This document shows positions 26,286 to 33,891 of a stretch of DNA of 50,623 nucleotides, piece after piece. Under the pieces are notes generated by a model, which saw only the letters and a list, made by a program, of their open reading frames with translations, ran no database searches and was not told the origin of the DNA. The stretch spans positions 1 through 50,623 of IMG/VR virus record IMGVR_UViG_3300019776_000488. One strand, written 5' to 3'. Source of the stretch: a virus. Both the position numbers and the translations under genes were made by a program. How positions within the stretch are numbered: the first letter of the stretch is position 1; each line of letters opens with the position of its first letter.

Positions 26286-26585
26286 CTACATCGCCTCGGG
26301 CACCACGCCATCCGCAATCACCGCCTGCTTTTCTCCCGTGTGGTCAAAAGTCGTGACGTAGTAAAGCTGGCCAGCACCACCCCGGATACAGTCAAAAGAG
26401 TAAGCCCCGGTCGTGGCGTCACTCCACGTTTCACGAATAAAGCGCCCACTGCGCTGATCGTGCAGCCGTACACGACGGCGCAGCGGCACAGCAGGGGATA
26501 GCGTTACGACACCATAAACGCGATAGCGGCCCGCATCCTGCATATCAATATGCACAGTGGCCGGAGATAAAACGCCTACAGCCAT
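26286..26585 (-). CDS. Small beta-sandwich virion protein (carboxypeptidase-regulatory-like)
   Basis: A 99-residue protein: AGRYRVYGVVTLSPAVPLRRRVRLHD, RFIRETWSDATTGAYSFDCI, QLYYVTTFDHTGEKQAVIAD. This strand pattern is that of a CarboxypepD-reg/Ig-like domain used on phage surfaces. It lies between the repeat-rich protein and a larger structural gene with 2-3 bp gaps. Confidence 0.5.
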   Translation of the reverse strand: MAVGVLSPATVHIDMQDAGRYRVYGVVTLSPAVPLRRRVRLHDQRSGRFIRETWSDATTGAYSFDCIRGGAGQLYYVTTFDHTGEKQAVIADGVVPEAM

Positions 26586-26588
26586 AGC

Positions 26589-27752
26589 TCAATCCCACGG
26601 GCCGGTGATGTCAATGAACGCGACACCAACACTGCCATTGCCGGTTTGATTGCCGCATTTAATCGCCAGCAACTTACGCCCAGCAAGTTCTATTTTTTGA
26701 CGCCAGCTAAAACTGGCGTGGCAATTTTGCGGAACAACGTACAGCCCACGGGAATACCCACGACGGCAGACCGATGGCTCAAGAATCATTTTTTTCGACA
26801 GCACTAGGCCGTTGTCTGGGCCATTGGGGTAAGCCGGTGCGGTAGGGTGATTGGTCGATCCAGAATGGCCACCAGAAAAATACTCTACTGGAGCGCTTGT
26901 TGCTGCAATGCTGCCGCTGACCCCTGTGTATGAGCGCGGGACGTAAATCCCAGCTTGCGGCGAACTGCTAGAGCAGTATTCCATTGCATTCTGTGATGAG
27001 GTAGTGTTAGTGCTATTGCACTGTAGACCGCACGCATATCCATCGCCGGACTTACATGGAACGAAGTCCCCAAAACCCCAAATAACGCCCGCTGTACCGT
27101 GATACAAAGAGCCGACATCAGCAGCATAGTTGTGTATGTGCAGCTTGAAGTCTTTGCCATCGACCGCCACAGTCCAAGCGCGCGCAGTAACACCTCCTCC
27201 GCTTGCCTTGGGCCACCAGCCACCGCCCGAGGCTTGTGTGCTGTTTGGGAATGGATCAACACCGGTATTGATGTCAGTCATGGACACATAACCAACTACA
27301 CGCGCGTCAGTCGCGCTGGTATCGTCCACCCGCAAAAACATGCGCGTGCCTTCCACGTCCGTGGCTCGGTATGCAGCCAAGTTCGTACCGCTAAACTCCT
27401 TGGCCCAGCCAGCCGCTGCCAGCTTCGCCGTAATCGTGCCCGTGGCCGCACCATCCGCAACCCCAGCAGCGTCAAAAGTCACAGCGTTGGTGGTAGCGCT
27501 CAGAATGCGCTTTTCGCCATTCAACCCCGCAGGCATAGCCCCCGCAAACAGTGCGATGGCGTCCGGCTCAAAGGGGTGTCCACTCGGAAAAGTAGCCGTG
27601 GCCACGCCACCAGCCACCGTTACAGCGCTGGCCGTTTGCAGGCCAAAGCCATTAACCAGACACGCATCCAGCACAGCAATCAAACTGCCTGCCGTGCCAG
27701 ACAGCACCGGCGCACCGGTCATAGCGCTGTGGAAGTATTTAACGCTAGTCAT
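26589..27752 (-). CDS. Phage structural protein (387 residues)
   Basis: Starts MTSVKYFHSAMTGAPVLSGT, followed by GSLIAVLDACLVNGFG and a beta-rich region typical of a conserved podophage virion protein found between head-tail and tail genes. The centre is Gly/Ser/Cys-rich (ACGLQCNSTNTTSSQNAMEYCS), and the C-terminal third carries GRKLLAIKCGNQTG. Several cysteines are unusual for a cytoplasmically assembled virion protein. No enzymatic motif; role inferred from position. Confidence 0.5.
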   Translation of the reverse strand: MTSVKYFHSAMTGAPVLSGTAGSLIAVLDACLVNGFGLQTASAVTVAGGVATATFPSGHPFEPDAIALFAGAMPAGLNGEKRILSATTNAVTFDAAGVADGAATGTITAKLAAAGWAKEFSGTNLAAYRATDVEGTRMFLRVDDTSATDARVVGYVSMTDINTGVDPFPNSTQASGGGWWPKASGGGVTARAWTVAVDGKDFKLHIHNYAADVGSLYHGTAGVIWGFGDFVPCKSGDGYACGLQCNSTNTTSSQNAMEYCSSSSPQAGIYVPRSYTGVSGSIAATSAPVEYFSGGHSGSTNHPTAPAYPNGPDNGLVLSKKMILEPSVCRRGYSRGLYVVPQNCHASFSWRQKIELAGRKLLAIKCGNQTGNGSVGVAFIDITGPWD

Positions 27753-27759
27753 GCGCCGC

Positions 27760-28152
27760 TCACCCCACCGTCACCGACAACACCTCTACCGGCCCACCAG
27801 CCGCCACACTCAGCGTATTCATCACCAACTTACCCAGCACCGGCACGCTACCGGCTTGCGCAGGCAAACTCAGGTACACCACGCCATTGCTATCGCAAAA
27901 CTCGCCATAAGCCGCCGTGCCATCAGCGTCCGCGCTTTCATCGCGTCCAGCCGGGGTTAGAGTGAGCTGGCCTGTGGTGCCGTTCACCGCGCCGCACGGG
28001 TCAGTCAGCGGAATCGTGGCCAGCAGCACATCGCTGGCATCGCGGATTTTGATAGAGCCGCCAGCGCTGCCAGCATCAATCAGGTTTTTGAATGAGGTGT
28101 GGGCAGCCACCAAAGCAGCTGCGGAATAGGTATATACAGAAGGTGCGGGCAT
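27760..28152 (-). CDS. Small phage structural protein (130 residues)
   Basis: MPAPSVYTYSAAALVAAHTS, then SAGGSIKIRDASDVLLATIPL and a Gly/Thr-rich end with PVLGKLVMNTLSVAAGGPVEV. This is a compact beta-sandwich pattern seen in head-tail regions of podophages. Preceded by the virion protein gene 28165-28566. Function unknown. Confidence 0.5.
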   Translation of the reverse strand: MPAPSVYTYSAAALVAAHTSFKNLIDAGSAGGSIKIRDASDVLLATIPLTDPCGAVNGTTGQLTLTPAGRDESADADGTAAYGEFCDSNGVVYLSLPAQAGSVPVLGKLVMNTLSVAAGGPVEVLSVTVG

Positions 28153-28164
28153 TGCTTGCTCCAG

Positions 28165-28566
28165 TTAAAGGCTGAAAATCTTGGCTGGGCCGTTGTTCCA
28201 CGGGATAGCAACATCGCCGCCGCTGGTAGTCATCGGGAACCCGGTAAGTGCGTCCAGGTACGCCAGCACTGGTGATGTTGATTCGACGCCCGTGTCTTTG
28301 TAGATAACCAGCGCCTTAACCGTGGAGCCAGCAGGCAGCCCTGCATACAGCACGTCAGCCGCATCAAACACACCATCGGTAGTAGTTTTGGTTGTCAACG
28401 TCACGGGCGTACCCACCACAGCCGCAGACACTGAGCTGAAAAACTCATGTGTGGTGCTGTAGGTGTAGCTGGTAGAAACCAGCGCGGCCTTGATCGTGTC
28501 TGTCGCCCAGTTCACTTGGGCCAAAAGCATCTTCTCTTTGCCCTTGGGGTAAAACGTATTTGGCAT
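28165..28566 (-). CDS. Conserved virion structural protein (133 residues)
   Basis: MPNTFYPKGKEKMLLAQVNW and IKAALVSTSYTYSTTHEFF, followed by GVFDAADVLYAGLPAGSTVKAL and the C-terminal GGDVAIPWNNGPAKIFSL. This arrangement ('fyp.gke..l.g.inw..d.iKa.lv....Y') is widespread in phages next to capsid and head-completion genes. SD AAAGGAC upstream of the start. Confidence 0.6.
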   Translation of the reverse strand: MPNTFYPKGKEKMLLAQVNWATDTIKAALVSTSYTYSTTHEFFSSVSAAVVGTPVTLTTKTTTDGVFDAADVLYAGLPAGSTVKALVIYKDTGVESTSPVLAYLDALTGFPMTTSGGDVAIPWNNGPAKIFSL

Positions 28567-28581
28567 ATCGAGTCCTTTGCG

Positions 28582-29244
28582 TCACCACAGTTCGTTTACT
28601 TGTGGCTGGTCGTGTCGCGTAATGCGCCGCAAGTCGCTGTCTGGCCGTGGGCCAAAGTAGGCAGTAAATGCAGCTAGCGCCCGGTCGGCGCGTTGCGGGT
28701 CAATCGTCTCGGTGTCGGGCCTGCTAAATGCACGGTGCAATGCCCAATGCACCAGTTGGATGTGGTGGCCGATATGAATCTCAGGCTTGTCCGTGTCGTA
28801 CTCCAGCGCCTTTAGCGGTAGGCGCTGCACTTCTAAGCGCAGTACGCCGTCCGTGCTGGGCGTGGGCACCAGTCGAATCGTGAGATCGGTTTGGATGGCA
28901 AACGCCGGTTCGCCTGTTTCATCACGCCAGCGTGGGCGGCGCTCTTGCAACCACTCGCGCGACACCAGCGATAAGCCCGTGGACTCGACGCTTCCACTGG
29001 CCACAAAGCGCATATCGGCAATTTCGGTAACGGCTCGATGCAGCGGGTAAACCGCATTACCAGCCGTCACGGCAATCTGACAAACCGCCGGGGTGGTGTC
29101 GTCAAAGATCAGGCGGCCACGGATAGCGGCCTCTGCCTGTGCCTCAGACAGCCACTGCGCGATCCATTCGTTTTGAAACAAATAGGGCTCGTGCAAGTCG
29201 TCCGCATCTACACGGAAGCTGGCGGTCAGTTGCTCCAAGTCCAT
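28582..29244 (-). CDS. Head-tail adaptor protein (DUF6682-like)
   Basis: 220 residues. The start at 29244 (ATG, ATGA overlap, GGAG at 7 bp) is preferred over a GTG one codon upstream. Pattern: LEQLTASFRVDADD, EWIAQWLSEAQAEAAIRGRLIFDD, YPLHRAVTEIADMRF, DGVLRLEVQRLPLKAL, PEIHIGHHIQLVHWALHRAF. N-terminal helices plus a central beta barrel match podophage head-tail adaptors (P22 gp4 role) that dock under the portal. The family name is tentative; location just after capsid genes supports it. Confidence 0.6.
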   Translation of the reverse strand: MDLEQLTASFRVDADDLHEPYLFQNEWIAQWLSEAQAEAAIRGRLIFDDTTPAVCQIAVTAGNAVYPLHRAVTEIADMRFVASGSVESTGLSLVSREWLQERRPRWRDETGEPAFAIQTDLTIRLVPTPSTDGVLRLEVQRLPLKALEYDTDKPEIHIGHHIQLVHWALHRAFSRPDTETIDPQRADRALAAFTAYFGPRPDSDLRRITRHDQPQVNELW

Positions 29245-29633
29245 CACCGGGCTCCAAACTGCTCAATAAGCACGGCTACCTCTTGGCGCAGCACCGATTC
29301 GGCCTTGCGCTTGTCCAGCTTGGTTTCGTACTTTTCGGCATAGGCGTACAAGGCGGCCTTGTCCATTGCCTCCAGCGTGTGCAGCATGGATTCTTTGGCG
29401 TTGTGCTCGTCCTGCTCTTGCTGGTGCGCAAGCTGCGCAGACACGGTGGCCTGCTCCAGCTCATCGGCAGACACGGCGGCCTGCTCTTGCGCCAAAGCAA
29501 ACACCGGAAAGCGCCGCAGATAGCGCGCCGCCTTCTCGGGCACCAGCTTGGTGTCGCCGGGCTGCCACTCATACCGCACCTCACGGTCGCGGTAGGGCTT
29601 GACCCCGGAATAGGTGAGGCGCACCAGTTTCAC
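29244..29633 (-). CDS. Head-region protein with C-terminal helical domain
   Basis: 129 residues from GTG at 29633, which has GGAAGG at 7 bp and a GTGA overlap with the upstream gene. An N-terminal small beta domain (VRLTYSGVKPYRDREVRYEWQ) contains PEKAARYLRRFPVF. A Gln/Glu/Ala-rich coiled coil follows, then AMDKAALYAYAEKYETKLDKRK, a helical pair found in many phage head-completion proteins. Function unknown. Confidence 0.55.
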   Translation of the reverse strand: MKLVRLTYSGVKPYRDREVRYEWQPGDTKLVPEKAARYLRRFPVFALAQEQAAVSADELEQATVSAQLAHQQEQDEHNAKESMLHTLEAMDKAALYAYAEKYETKLDKRKAESVLRQEVAVLIEQFGAR

Positions 29634-30106
29634 GCTACACCTTCCACGATGCCCCACACAGTCACCTCCACACGCGAAGCCTTGGCGTTGGCCGCACCGG
29701 CTGTGGTCAGGGTCAGGTAGGCATCTTTGGGCAGCGTCACTGCCGCATTGGTGGTGGCGTTGCGTAGGCGTGCCGCAGCCGATAGCGCCAAGCCAGCGCC
29801 AAAATAATCATCGTCTTGGGGTACGGCTGCAACGTCGGTGCCGTCGATATAGGCAAAGCCCAGCTTACCCGTGACGCTGGCACTCATGCCGGTTTGCACC
29901 ACGACTTGGCTGTCAACCAGCTTAAAGCCAGCGGGCATCACGCCCAAGCGAACCACGTCGCCCAGTGCGATAGCAGCCGTGGAGTTGGAGCTGATGGCCG
30001 CGCCCGTGGCGTTGGTGTCCAACACAAAGTGCAGGGCCGAAAGATTGCCCCAAGGCGCAGCACCCAGATTGTTTGCGGTGTTTTGAGTTTTGGTGATGAT
30101 AGCCAT
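29630..30106 (-). CDS. Head decoration/stabilisation protein (tentative)
   Basis: 158 residues, Ala/Thr/Gly-rich and beta-rich: NLSALHFVLDTNATGAAISS, GDVVRLGVMPAGFKLVDSQV, DVAAVPQDDDYFGAGLAL. It follows the major capsid gene directly in transcription order, the usual place for a capsid decoration or cement protein. SD AGGAGGC precedes the start. A conserved pattern in many podophages; decoration role inferred from position. Confidence 0.55.
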   Translation of the reverse strand: MAIITKTQNTANNLGAAPWGNLSALHFVLDTNATGAAISSNSTAAIALGDVVRLGVMPAGFKLVDSQVVVQTGMSASVTGKLGFAYIDGTDVAAVPQDDDYFGAGLALSAAARLRNATTNAAVTLPKDAYLTLTTAGAANAKASRVEVTVWGIVEGVA

Positions 30107-30135
30107 ATCGGCCTCCTGAAAAGTTCAGTGGCCAG

Positions 30136-30157
30136 CCCCAAAGGGCCAGCCTTGGGG
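30136..30157 (-). other. Hairpin between capsid and decoration genes
   Basis: On the plus strand CCCCAAAGG, loop GCCAG, CCTTGGGG (8 bp with one bulged A), abutting the capsid stop codon. No T-run follows, so it is more likely an attenuator or mRNA-stabilising hairpin that keeps capsid mRNA high than a full terminator. Confidence 0.45.
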
Positions 30158-30158
30158 G

Positions 30159-31448
30159 TTACTTGCGTGCGCCGATGATCGGGACTGCGGTATCAATGGC
30201 AATCACACCGTGGTCGGTGTAATGGAAAGCGCCGTCACCTTGGTCGATCAGCCAGCGCAGCTTCATGAAGCCCATGATGGCCCCGATAAGCAGCTCTTCC
30301 TTGTCGTCGTGATCGAAGCTCTTTTCTTTCCAGAAGAAGGGCATGCCGCCATGCTTGGAGCGGCCAAAGGCTTGAGCTAGCGCTTGGCCACCCAGCAGTA
30401 GCGCACGATCTACAGCGTGCGTAGTGCCGAAAGCAGCCGGCACGGTGGCGCTCGATTCGACTTCAGTGTCGTGGGCAGCGCAGTATTTGAGCGTGTCACC
30501 AGCGTAGAAGCGAACCGGGCGCGGCATCTTGCAGATCAGCACGCCATTCCACAGGCCCACTTCACCCATGAACAAGGGGTGGTTGTTGGCCTTGCTGGCC
30601 CGCGCCATCGCGCTTGCCTGGAACTGCCGGAAGTTGGGATCAGCAGCAAAGCTGTGGTACTGCGCCGGGGATACCATCAGGCAGCGCAAAGGCGAGTCGT
30701 CGGAAGCCTTGTCTTCGGGCAGCTTGATAGCTGGGGGCGGCAAGGCGATGGACTCAATCACCGTGCGAATGCTGTCCACGGTATCCATCGTGAGCAGATC
30801 GGTTGTGGCAATGTCCAGATCGCCACCAACTACGGCCAGTGGCTTGATTGCATCGCCATCCACTACAAAGTGGCGGTTCTTGGTGGGGGCTTTCACCGTG
30901 TTGATGGCCATAGCCGCAAAGTCAGGGCTATCCGCCGTGGGCAAGCGCCATTCCATGTTGTTGTGATAGCCACGGGCACCAGCCATGTGCGTGAGCGTCA
31001 CCTGATCTTGATAGCTGTCAATCAGGCTTTGGGCAATGGGGCGACCAATCTTGCGAAATTCCACGGGCGAGCGAATATCCGACATAGCATTACCCAAGTC
31101 CACAGGGAAGCGCACCTGATTGACGCGAATCCGGGTGTTGTCCAGCGTAATGCCAGTGCCTTTGCCTTCGGCAATAGCGTTACCCATGATGGGGTAGGCA
31201 TTCACCGGCTGCACAAAGTGGAACTCCACCTCATCGCCTTTGCCGCTAGTCAAATCTTCGCAGCGCACAATGGGCATGTCCGTAGTGGACTGCTTGCGGA
31301 TACCTTCAGCAGCACCTGCCTCGCCGCGCGGGATCTTGCCCGCCATGCTGCCGAGGCGCGAATTGCGCTGCATTGATTGCCAGAACAGGGCTGCGGCCTG
31401 CACGTATTGGGCGTTGGGCGTACCAGCACCGATATTAGTTTTGGACAT
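30159..31448 (-). CDS. Major capsid protein (N4 gp56/DUF4043-like)
   Basis: 429 residues, close to the 430 of P22 coat. Starts MSKTNIGAGTPNAQYVQAAA; carries LFWQSMQRNSRLGSM, DMPIVRCEDLTSGKGDEVEF, TRIRVNQVRFPVDLGNAMSD and GRPIAQSLIDSYQDQVTLTH (an HK97-like N arm, E loop and spine helix pattern in this family), then GEVGLWNGVLICKMPRPVRF in the P domain. Directly preceded by a scaffold gene and followed by decoration and adaptor genes. SD GGAGGACACA upstream. Forms the T=7-type shell. Confidence 0.85.
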   Translation of the reverse strand: MSKTNIGAGTPNAQYVQAAALFWQSMQRNSRLGSMAGKIPRGEAGAAEGIRKQSTTDMPIVRCEDLTSGKGDEVEFHFVQPVNAYPIMGNAIAEGKGTGITLDNTRIRVNQVRFPVDLGNAMSDIRSPVEFRKIGRPIAQSLIDSYQDQVTLTHMAGARGYHNNMEWRLPTADSPDFAAMAINTVKAPTKNRHFVVDGDAIKPLAVVGGDLDIATTDLLTMDTVDSIRTVIESIALPPPAIKLPEDKASDDSPLRCLMVSPAQYHSFAADPNFRQFQASAMARASKANNHPLFMGEVGLWNGVLICKMPRPVRFYAGDTLKYCAAHDTEVESSATVPAAFGTTHAVDRALLLGGQALAQAFGRSKHGGMPFFWKEKSFDHDDKEELLIGAIMGFMKLRWLIDQGDGAFHYTDHGVIAIDTAVPIIGARK

Positions 31449-31514
31449 TGTGTCCTCCGTCGATAGGGATGACGGGCGGCCTCATCACGAGGTGGCCCAT
31501 AAAACGGACAGCGC

Positions 31515-32492
31515 CTAGACGCTATCCACCAGCTTTTGGATTTGCGCGGGAGTCAGGTTCTCCATGCGCGCCAGCATGCTTCCGCCGTCTAGGCCGGAAA
31601 ACTGCTCTGCGAGATTGGGGTTTGATGCGTTGCCAGCCATCTCCGATAAGCTGGTGGGCACAAACGGGGCGGCTTGCGCCTTGGCGATGGCCAGCTCTAC
31701 TTTGCTGGGTTGCGCCGCTTGCGTGGTTTTGATACCTGCGCTGGCCTTGAAGGTGCTAAACACCTCAACCACGTCCGTGGCCTTGCCAGTTGCGAGGGTG
31801 TTATCCACGGCAGCACGGGCAAAACCGGGCAAACCTTCGATCCACTGCTTGAACTGCTCAGACTGCACCAGCTCATCCGCGTCCGGGTGAGCTGTGTAGA
31901 TTGCGCCGTAGTGCTGCTCGGCAGCGGTTTGCTGTGCGATGGCTTGGCGCTCTTGCAAAAGCGGGGCGATGGCCTGCTGCACACGTTGCTCTACGCGCTG
32001 ATCCATGTGCTTATCTACCAGCGCTTCAACACCTTTGGCGATACCCTCTTCCGAGAAGTCGCCAAAAAGGTCGGGGTCAACACCTTCTGCAACTGCTTGC
32101 TGTGCTGCTGCCAAGTTTGCGTCGGCCTTGGTCTGTGCCATACCGGCATCCGCGCGGTGCTGGGCATCAGCTTGGGCTTTGGCAAGGTTCGCTGCTTGAT
32201 GGGTCGCCAGTTGCGCAAGCTGGGATTCCAACTCTTGCACCTTGGACAGTGCAGCATTGCGCTGCTCGCGGGCCTTTACCAGTTCGTCGTAAGGGATGGT
32301 GTAGGTGCCGGACTTGCTGGCAATGGGAGCGGGCTGCTCATCCTGCTCTACGGGCGCGGCAACGACAGGCGCAGCAGCTTGCTGTCCTGATTCGGTGTTT
32401 GTTGCGGTTTCGGTGGGCTGGGGATTGGACTCGTCCAAGTCCATATCAAGCGTGCCAGCTTCTGCGGCGGCAAGCATTTGCTCTGGGGTCAT
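31515..32492 (-). CDS. Capsid scaffolding protein
   Basis: 325 residues: acidic, Gln/Ala-rich N terminus (1-65), a coiled coil (70-185), then the C-terminal module HYGAIYTAHPDADELVQSEQ (194-213) continuing through FKQWIEG to VVEVFSTFK (249), characteristic of podophage scaffolds. Scaffold guides coat assembly and leaves the procapsid. It lies between portal-side genes and the capsid gene, as in P22. GGAG is 8 bp upstream of the start. Its 198-250 module recurs at the C terminus of the 49034-50236 protein (see findings). Confidence 0.75.
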   Translation of the reverse strand: MTPEQMLAAAEAGTLDMDLDESNPQPTETATNTESGQQAAAPVVAAPVEQDEQPAPIASKSGTYTIPYDELVKAREQRNAALSKVQELESQLAQLATHQAANLAKAQADAQHRADAGMAQTKADANLAAAQQAVAEGVDPDLFGDFSEEGIAKGVEALVDKHMDQRVEQRVQQAIAPLLQERQAIAQQTAAEQHYGAIYTAHPDADELVQSEQFKQWIEGLPGFARAAVDNTLATGKATDVVEVFSTFKASAGIKTTQAAQPSKVELAIAKAQAAPFVPTSLSEMAGNASNPNLAEQFSGLDGGSMLARMENLTPAQIQKLVDSV

Positions 32493-32608
32493 GCGTCGTA
32501 CTCCGTCCCGCCATCCAGCGGGCGCAATGGGTACACAGCGGTTGAGGCAAGGGCAGTGGCCGAAGCCACCACCGTCACACTCTCCATCTGCGGGAAAGCC
32601 GGACTCAT
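32489..32608 (-). CDS. Possible 39-residue protein upstream of scaffold
   Basis: ATG at 32608; stop TGA at 32489-32491 overlaps the scaffold start (ATGA). Product MSPAFPQMESVTVVASATAL...PLRPLDGGTEYDA. The ATGA coupling and the PLDGGTEY ending suggest a real small virion or regulatory protein; an internal ATG at 32587 is an alternative start. No clear SD for either, so confidence is modest. It fills part of the 292-bp gap between scaffold and the Gp49-family gene. Confidence 0.4.
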   Translation of the reverse strand: MSPAFPQMESVTVVASATALASTAVYPLRPLDGGTEYDA

Positions 32609-32679
32609 CACGAGTTGGGCGGTTCGTCTTGGCTTTCGCCTCGACTTGGATGTAATGTGCCAGCGCGTGGCGCGTTACT

Positions 32680-32695
32680 CAAACCCCAGTGGGGG
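32680..32695. repeat. Recurrent palindromic element, copy 2 of 3
   Basis: CAAACCCCAGTGGGGG, identical over 16 bp to copy 1 (5019-5034). It sits about 30 bp beyond an intrinsic terminator and upstream of the scaffold/capsid block, suggesting transcription restart or processing here. Confidence 0.6.
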
Positions 32696-32724
32696 TAAGT
32701 GCGTTTTGCGCTGGGAGTGGAAAG

Positions 32725-32747
32725 AAAAAAGCCACCTTCGGGTGGCT
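32725..32747 (-). terminator. Intrinsic terminator after the Gp49-family gene
   Basis: On the minus strand AGCCACC, tetraloop, GGTGGCT (7-bp stem) followed by TTTTTT. It would end leftward transcription from the portal block before the scaffold/capsid block. Confidence 0.85.
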
Positions 32748-32784
32748 GACGGAATACTTGGATTTCAAATCGAAGAAATCAGGG

Positions 32785-33342
32785 TTAGCTGGCCGCGCGC
32801 AGGCGCTTGTGCAGGTCATAACCCTCCAACTCCCACAGCTTGTCACGCGCCTTCGGCTCAGCCTGTTCTTTGGCGTACTTTTGGCCTTTGGCCGCATCGA
32901 AGTTGGATGCACTGACGCAGGCACTGTAACCGCTAGCCAAATAGAAACCGTCAAGGTAGGCGTGGGCGAATGTGCTGGTAGTGCCTTGGGGGTTCTCGTA
33001 GTGATAGACCACCTGATCCATCAAAGCCTGAATATGGTCAGCGGTAATGCGTGGCGCATTCAGGCCAGCAGCCACCAGTTCGGCTTCAATGCGCTGGTCA
33101 GCTTGAGCGCTGGGAGATTGAATGCTCGCACTAGAAGTATTGAGCTGGTGTTGTTGAATGGCGGTAGCCATACTCGCCAGCAATTCGCTGCTCACGATTA
33201 CCTGCCCAATATCGCGACCTCCATTGCCCGGACTACGAACAGTGATGCTGTAGCTGCCGTCTTCATCGTCATTGATGGAGACATAACCGGGGTAAGGGCT
33301 TTGGGTAGTCGCTGTGTATGCAAAGATGTTTTTATGCGTCAT
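32785..33342 (-). CDS. Gp49/Sf6 gp66-family phage protein
   Basis: 185 residues from ATG at 33342 (AAGGAG, good spacing); a longer frame to 33480 runs into the upstream gene. The C-terminal half (about 95-185) matches the N4 Gp49/Sf6 gp66 family: ITADHIQALMDQVVYHYE, STFAHAYLDGFYLASGYSAC, FDAAKGQKYAKEQAEPKARD. Function of this family is unknown; members are often in early or accessory positions. It is co-transcribed with the Tad2-like gene and followed by an intrinsic terminator, as in a small non-structural insert between portal and scaffold. Confidence 0.75.
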   Translation of the reverse strand: MTHKNIFAYTATTQSPYPGYVSINDDEDGSYSITVRSPGNGGRDIGQVIVSSELLASMATAIQQHQLNTSSASIQSPSAQADQRIEAELVAAGLNAPRITADHIQALMDQVVYHYENPQGTTSTFAHAYLDGFYLASGYSACVSASNFDAAKGQKYAKEQAEPKARDKLWELEGYDLHKRLRAAS

Positions 33343-33352
33343 GATCTGCTCC

Positions 33353-33889
33353 TTATTCCACGATGGCCCAGTCTTCGGCCAGCATGTCGGTTTGGCTTGC
33401 GAGCCAACCCGGAAGCCACTTCTTATCAGCCGTCCACATGGCGATGTAGGGCAAAGTCTCCAGCGGAGTGTCTTCGCCAATCAATTTGGCAGTGCGGTCA
33501 TTGACCTTACGTTCAGTGCCTTGCGTGTTGTATGGGGGTAGCGACATACCGCTCATGTAGGCAAGCCACATGCCCTTGCCGTTCCAGCCAGCACGGGCCA
33601 CGCGCTTGCCCAGCTTCAGCGATTCGATAGCAAGGCCGAAGGTCAGGCCAGAAGTTGGGCGGTATGCAGCTTCAAACTGCTTCTTGGGAGACCAACTGAT
33701 GTAGCCAGCAAAATCGGGATGATTTGGTGTGCCACCGTCCAGATATTCGACAAGGTAGCCTTCATCATCTGGGTTTTCATCAGCGGGCACAGTCCAACCG
33801 CGCAGGCAGTTGTATTCCAGCCGGGTCATGGGTGTGCCGCGCACCTGCTTAGTGCCGATGTATTGCTGCATTTCTTGGGTGGCTGTCAT
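33353..33889 (-). CDS. DUF2829 protein, Tad2-like Thoeris anti-defence
   Basis: 178 residues. The start at 33889 has AAGGAG 7 bp upstream; ATG at 33895 is too close to the SD. Residues ~80-178 fit DUF2829: LTFGLAIESLKLGKRVARAG, WNGKGMWLAYM, LPYIAMWTADKKWLPGWLAS, and the C-terminal QTDMLAEDWAIVE. DUF2829 is the family of Tad2, a phage protein that sequesters the cyclic ADP-ribose signal of Thoeris. The N-terminal ~75 residues (MTRLEYNCLRGW, GYLVEYLDGG, GYISWSPKKQFEAAYR) are an extra module often fused to DUF2829 in phages. Family assignment is firm; activity on Thoeris is inference. Confidence 0.8.
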   Translation of the reverse strand: MTATQEMQQYIGTKQVRGTPMTRLEYNCLRGWTVPADENPDDEGYLVEYLDGGTPNHPDFAGYISWSPKKQFEAAYRPTSGLTFGLAIESLKLGKRVARAGWNGKGMWLAYMSGMSLPPYNTQGTERKVNDRTAKLIGEDTPLETLPYIAMWTADKKWLPGWLASQTDMLAEDWAIVE

Positions 33890-33891
33890 AG

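Noticed and set aside
21393-27752. Diversity-generating retroelement (as in BPP-1)
   Set aside because: No reverse transcriptase, no template/variable repeat pair seen in the window.
31474-31498. Intrinsic terminator between capsid and scaffold genes
   Set aside because: An 8-of-10 bp imperfect hairpin exists, but no T-run follows on the transcribed strand.
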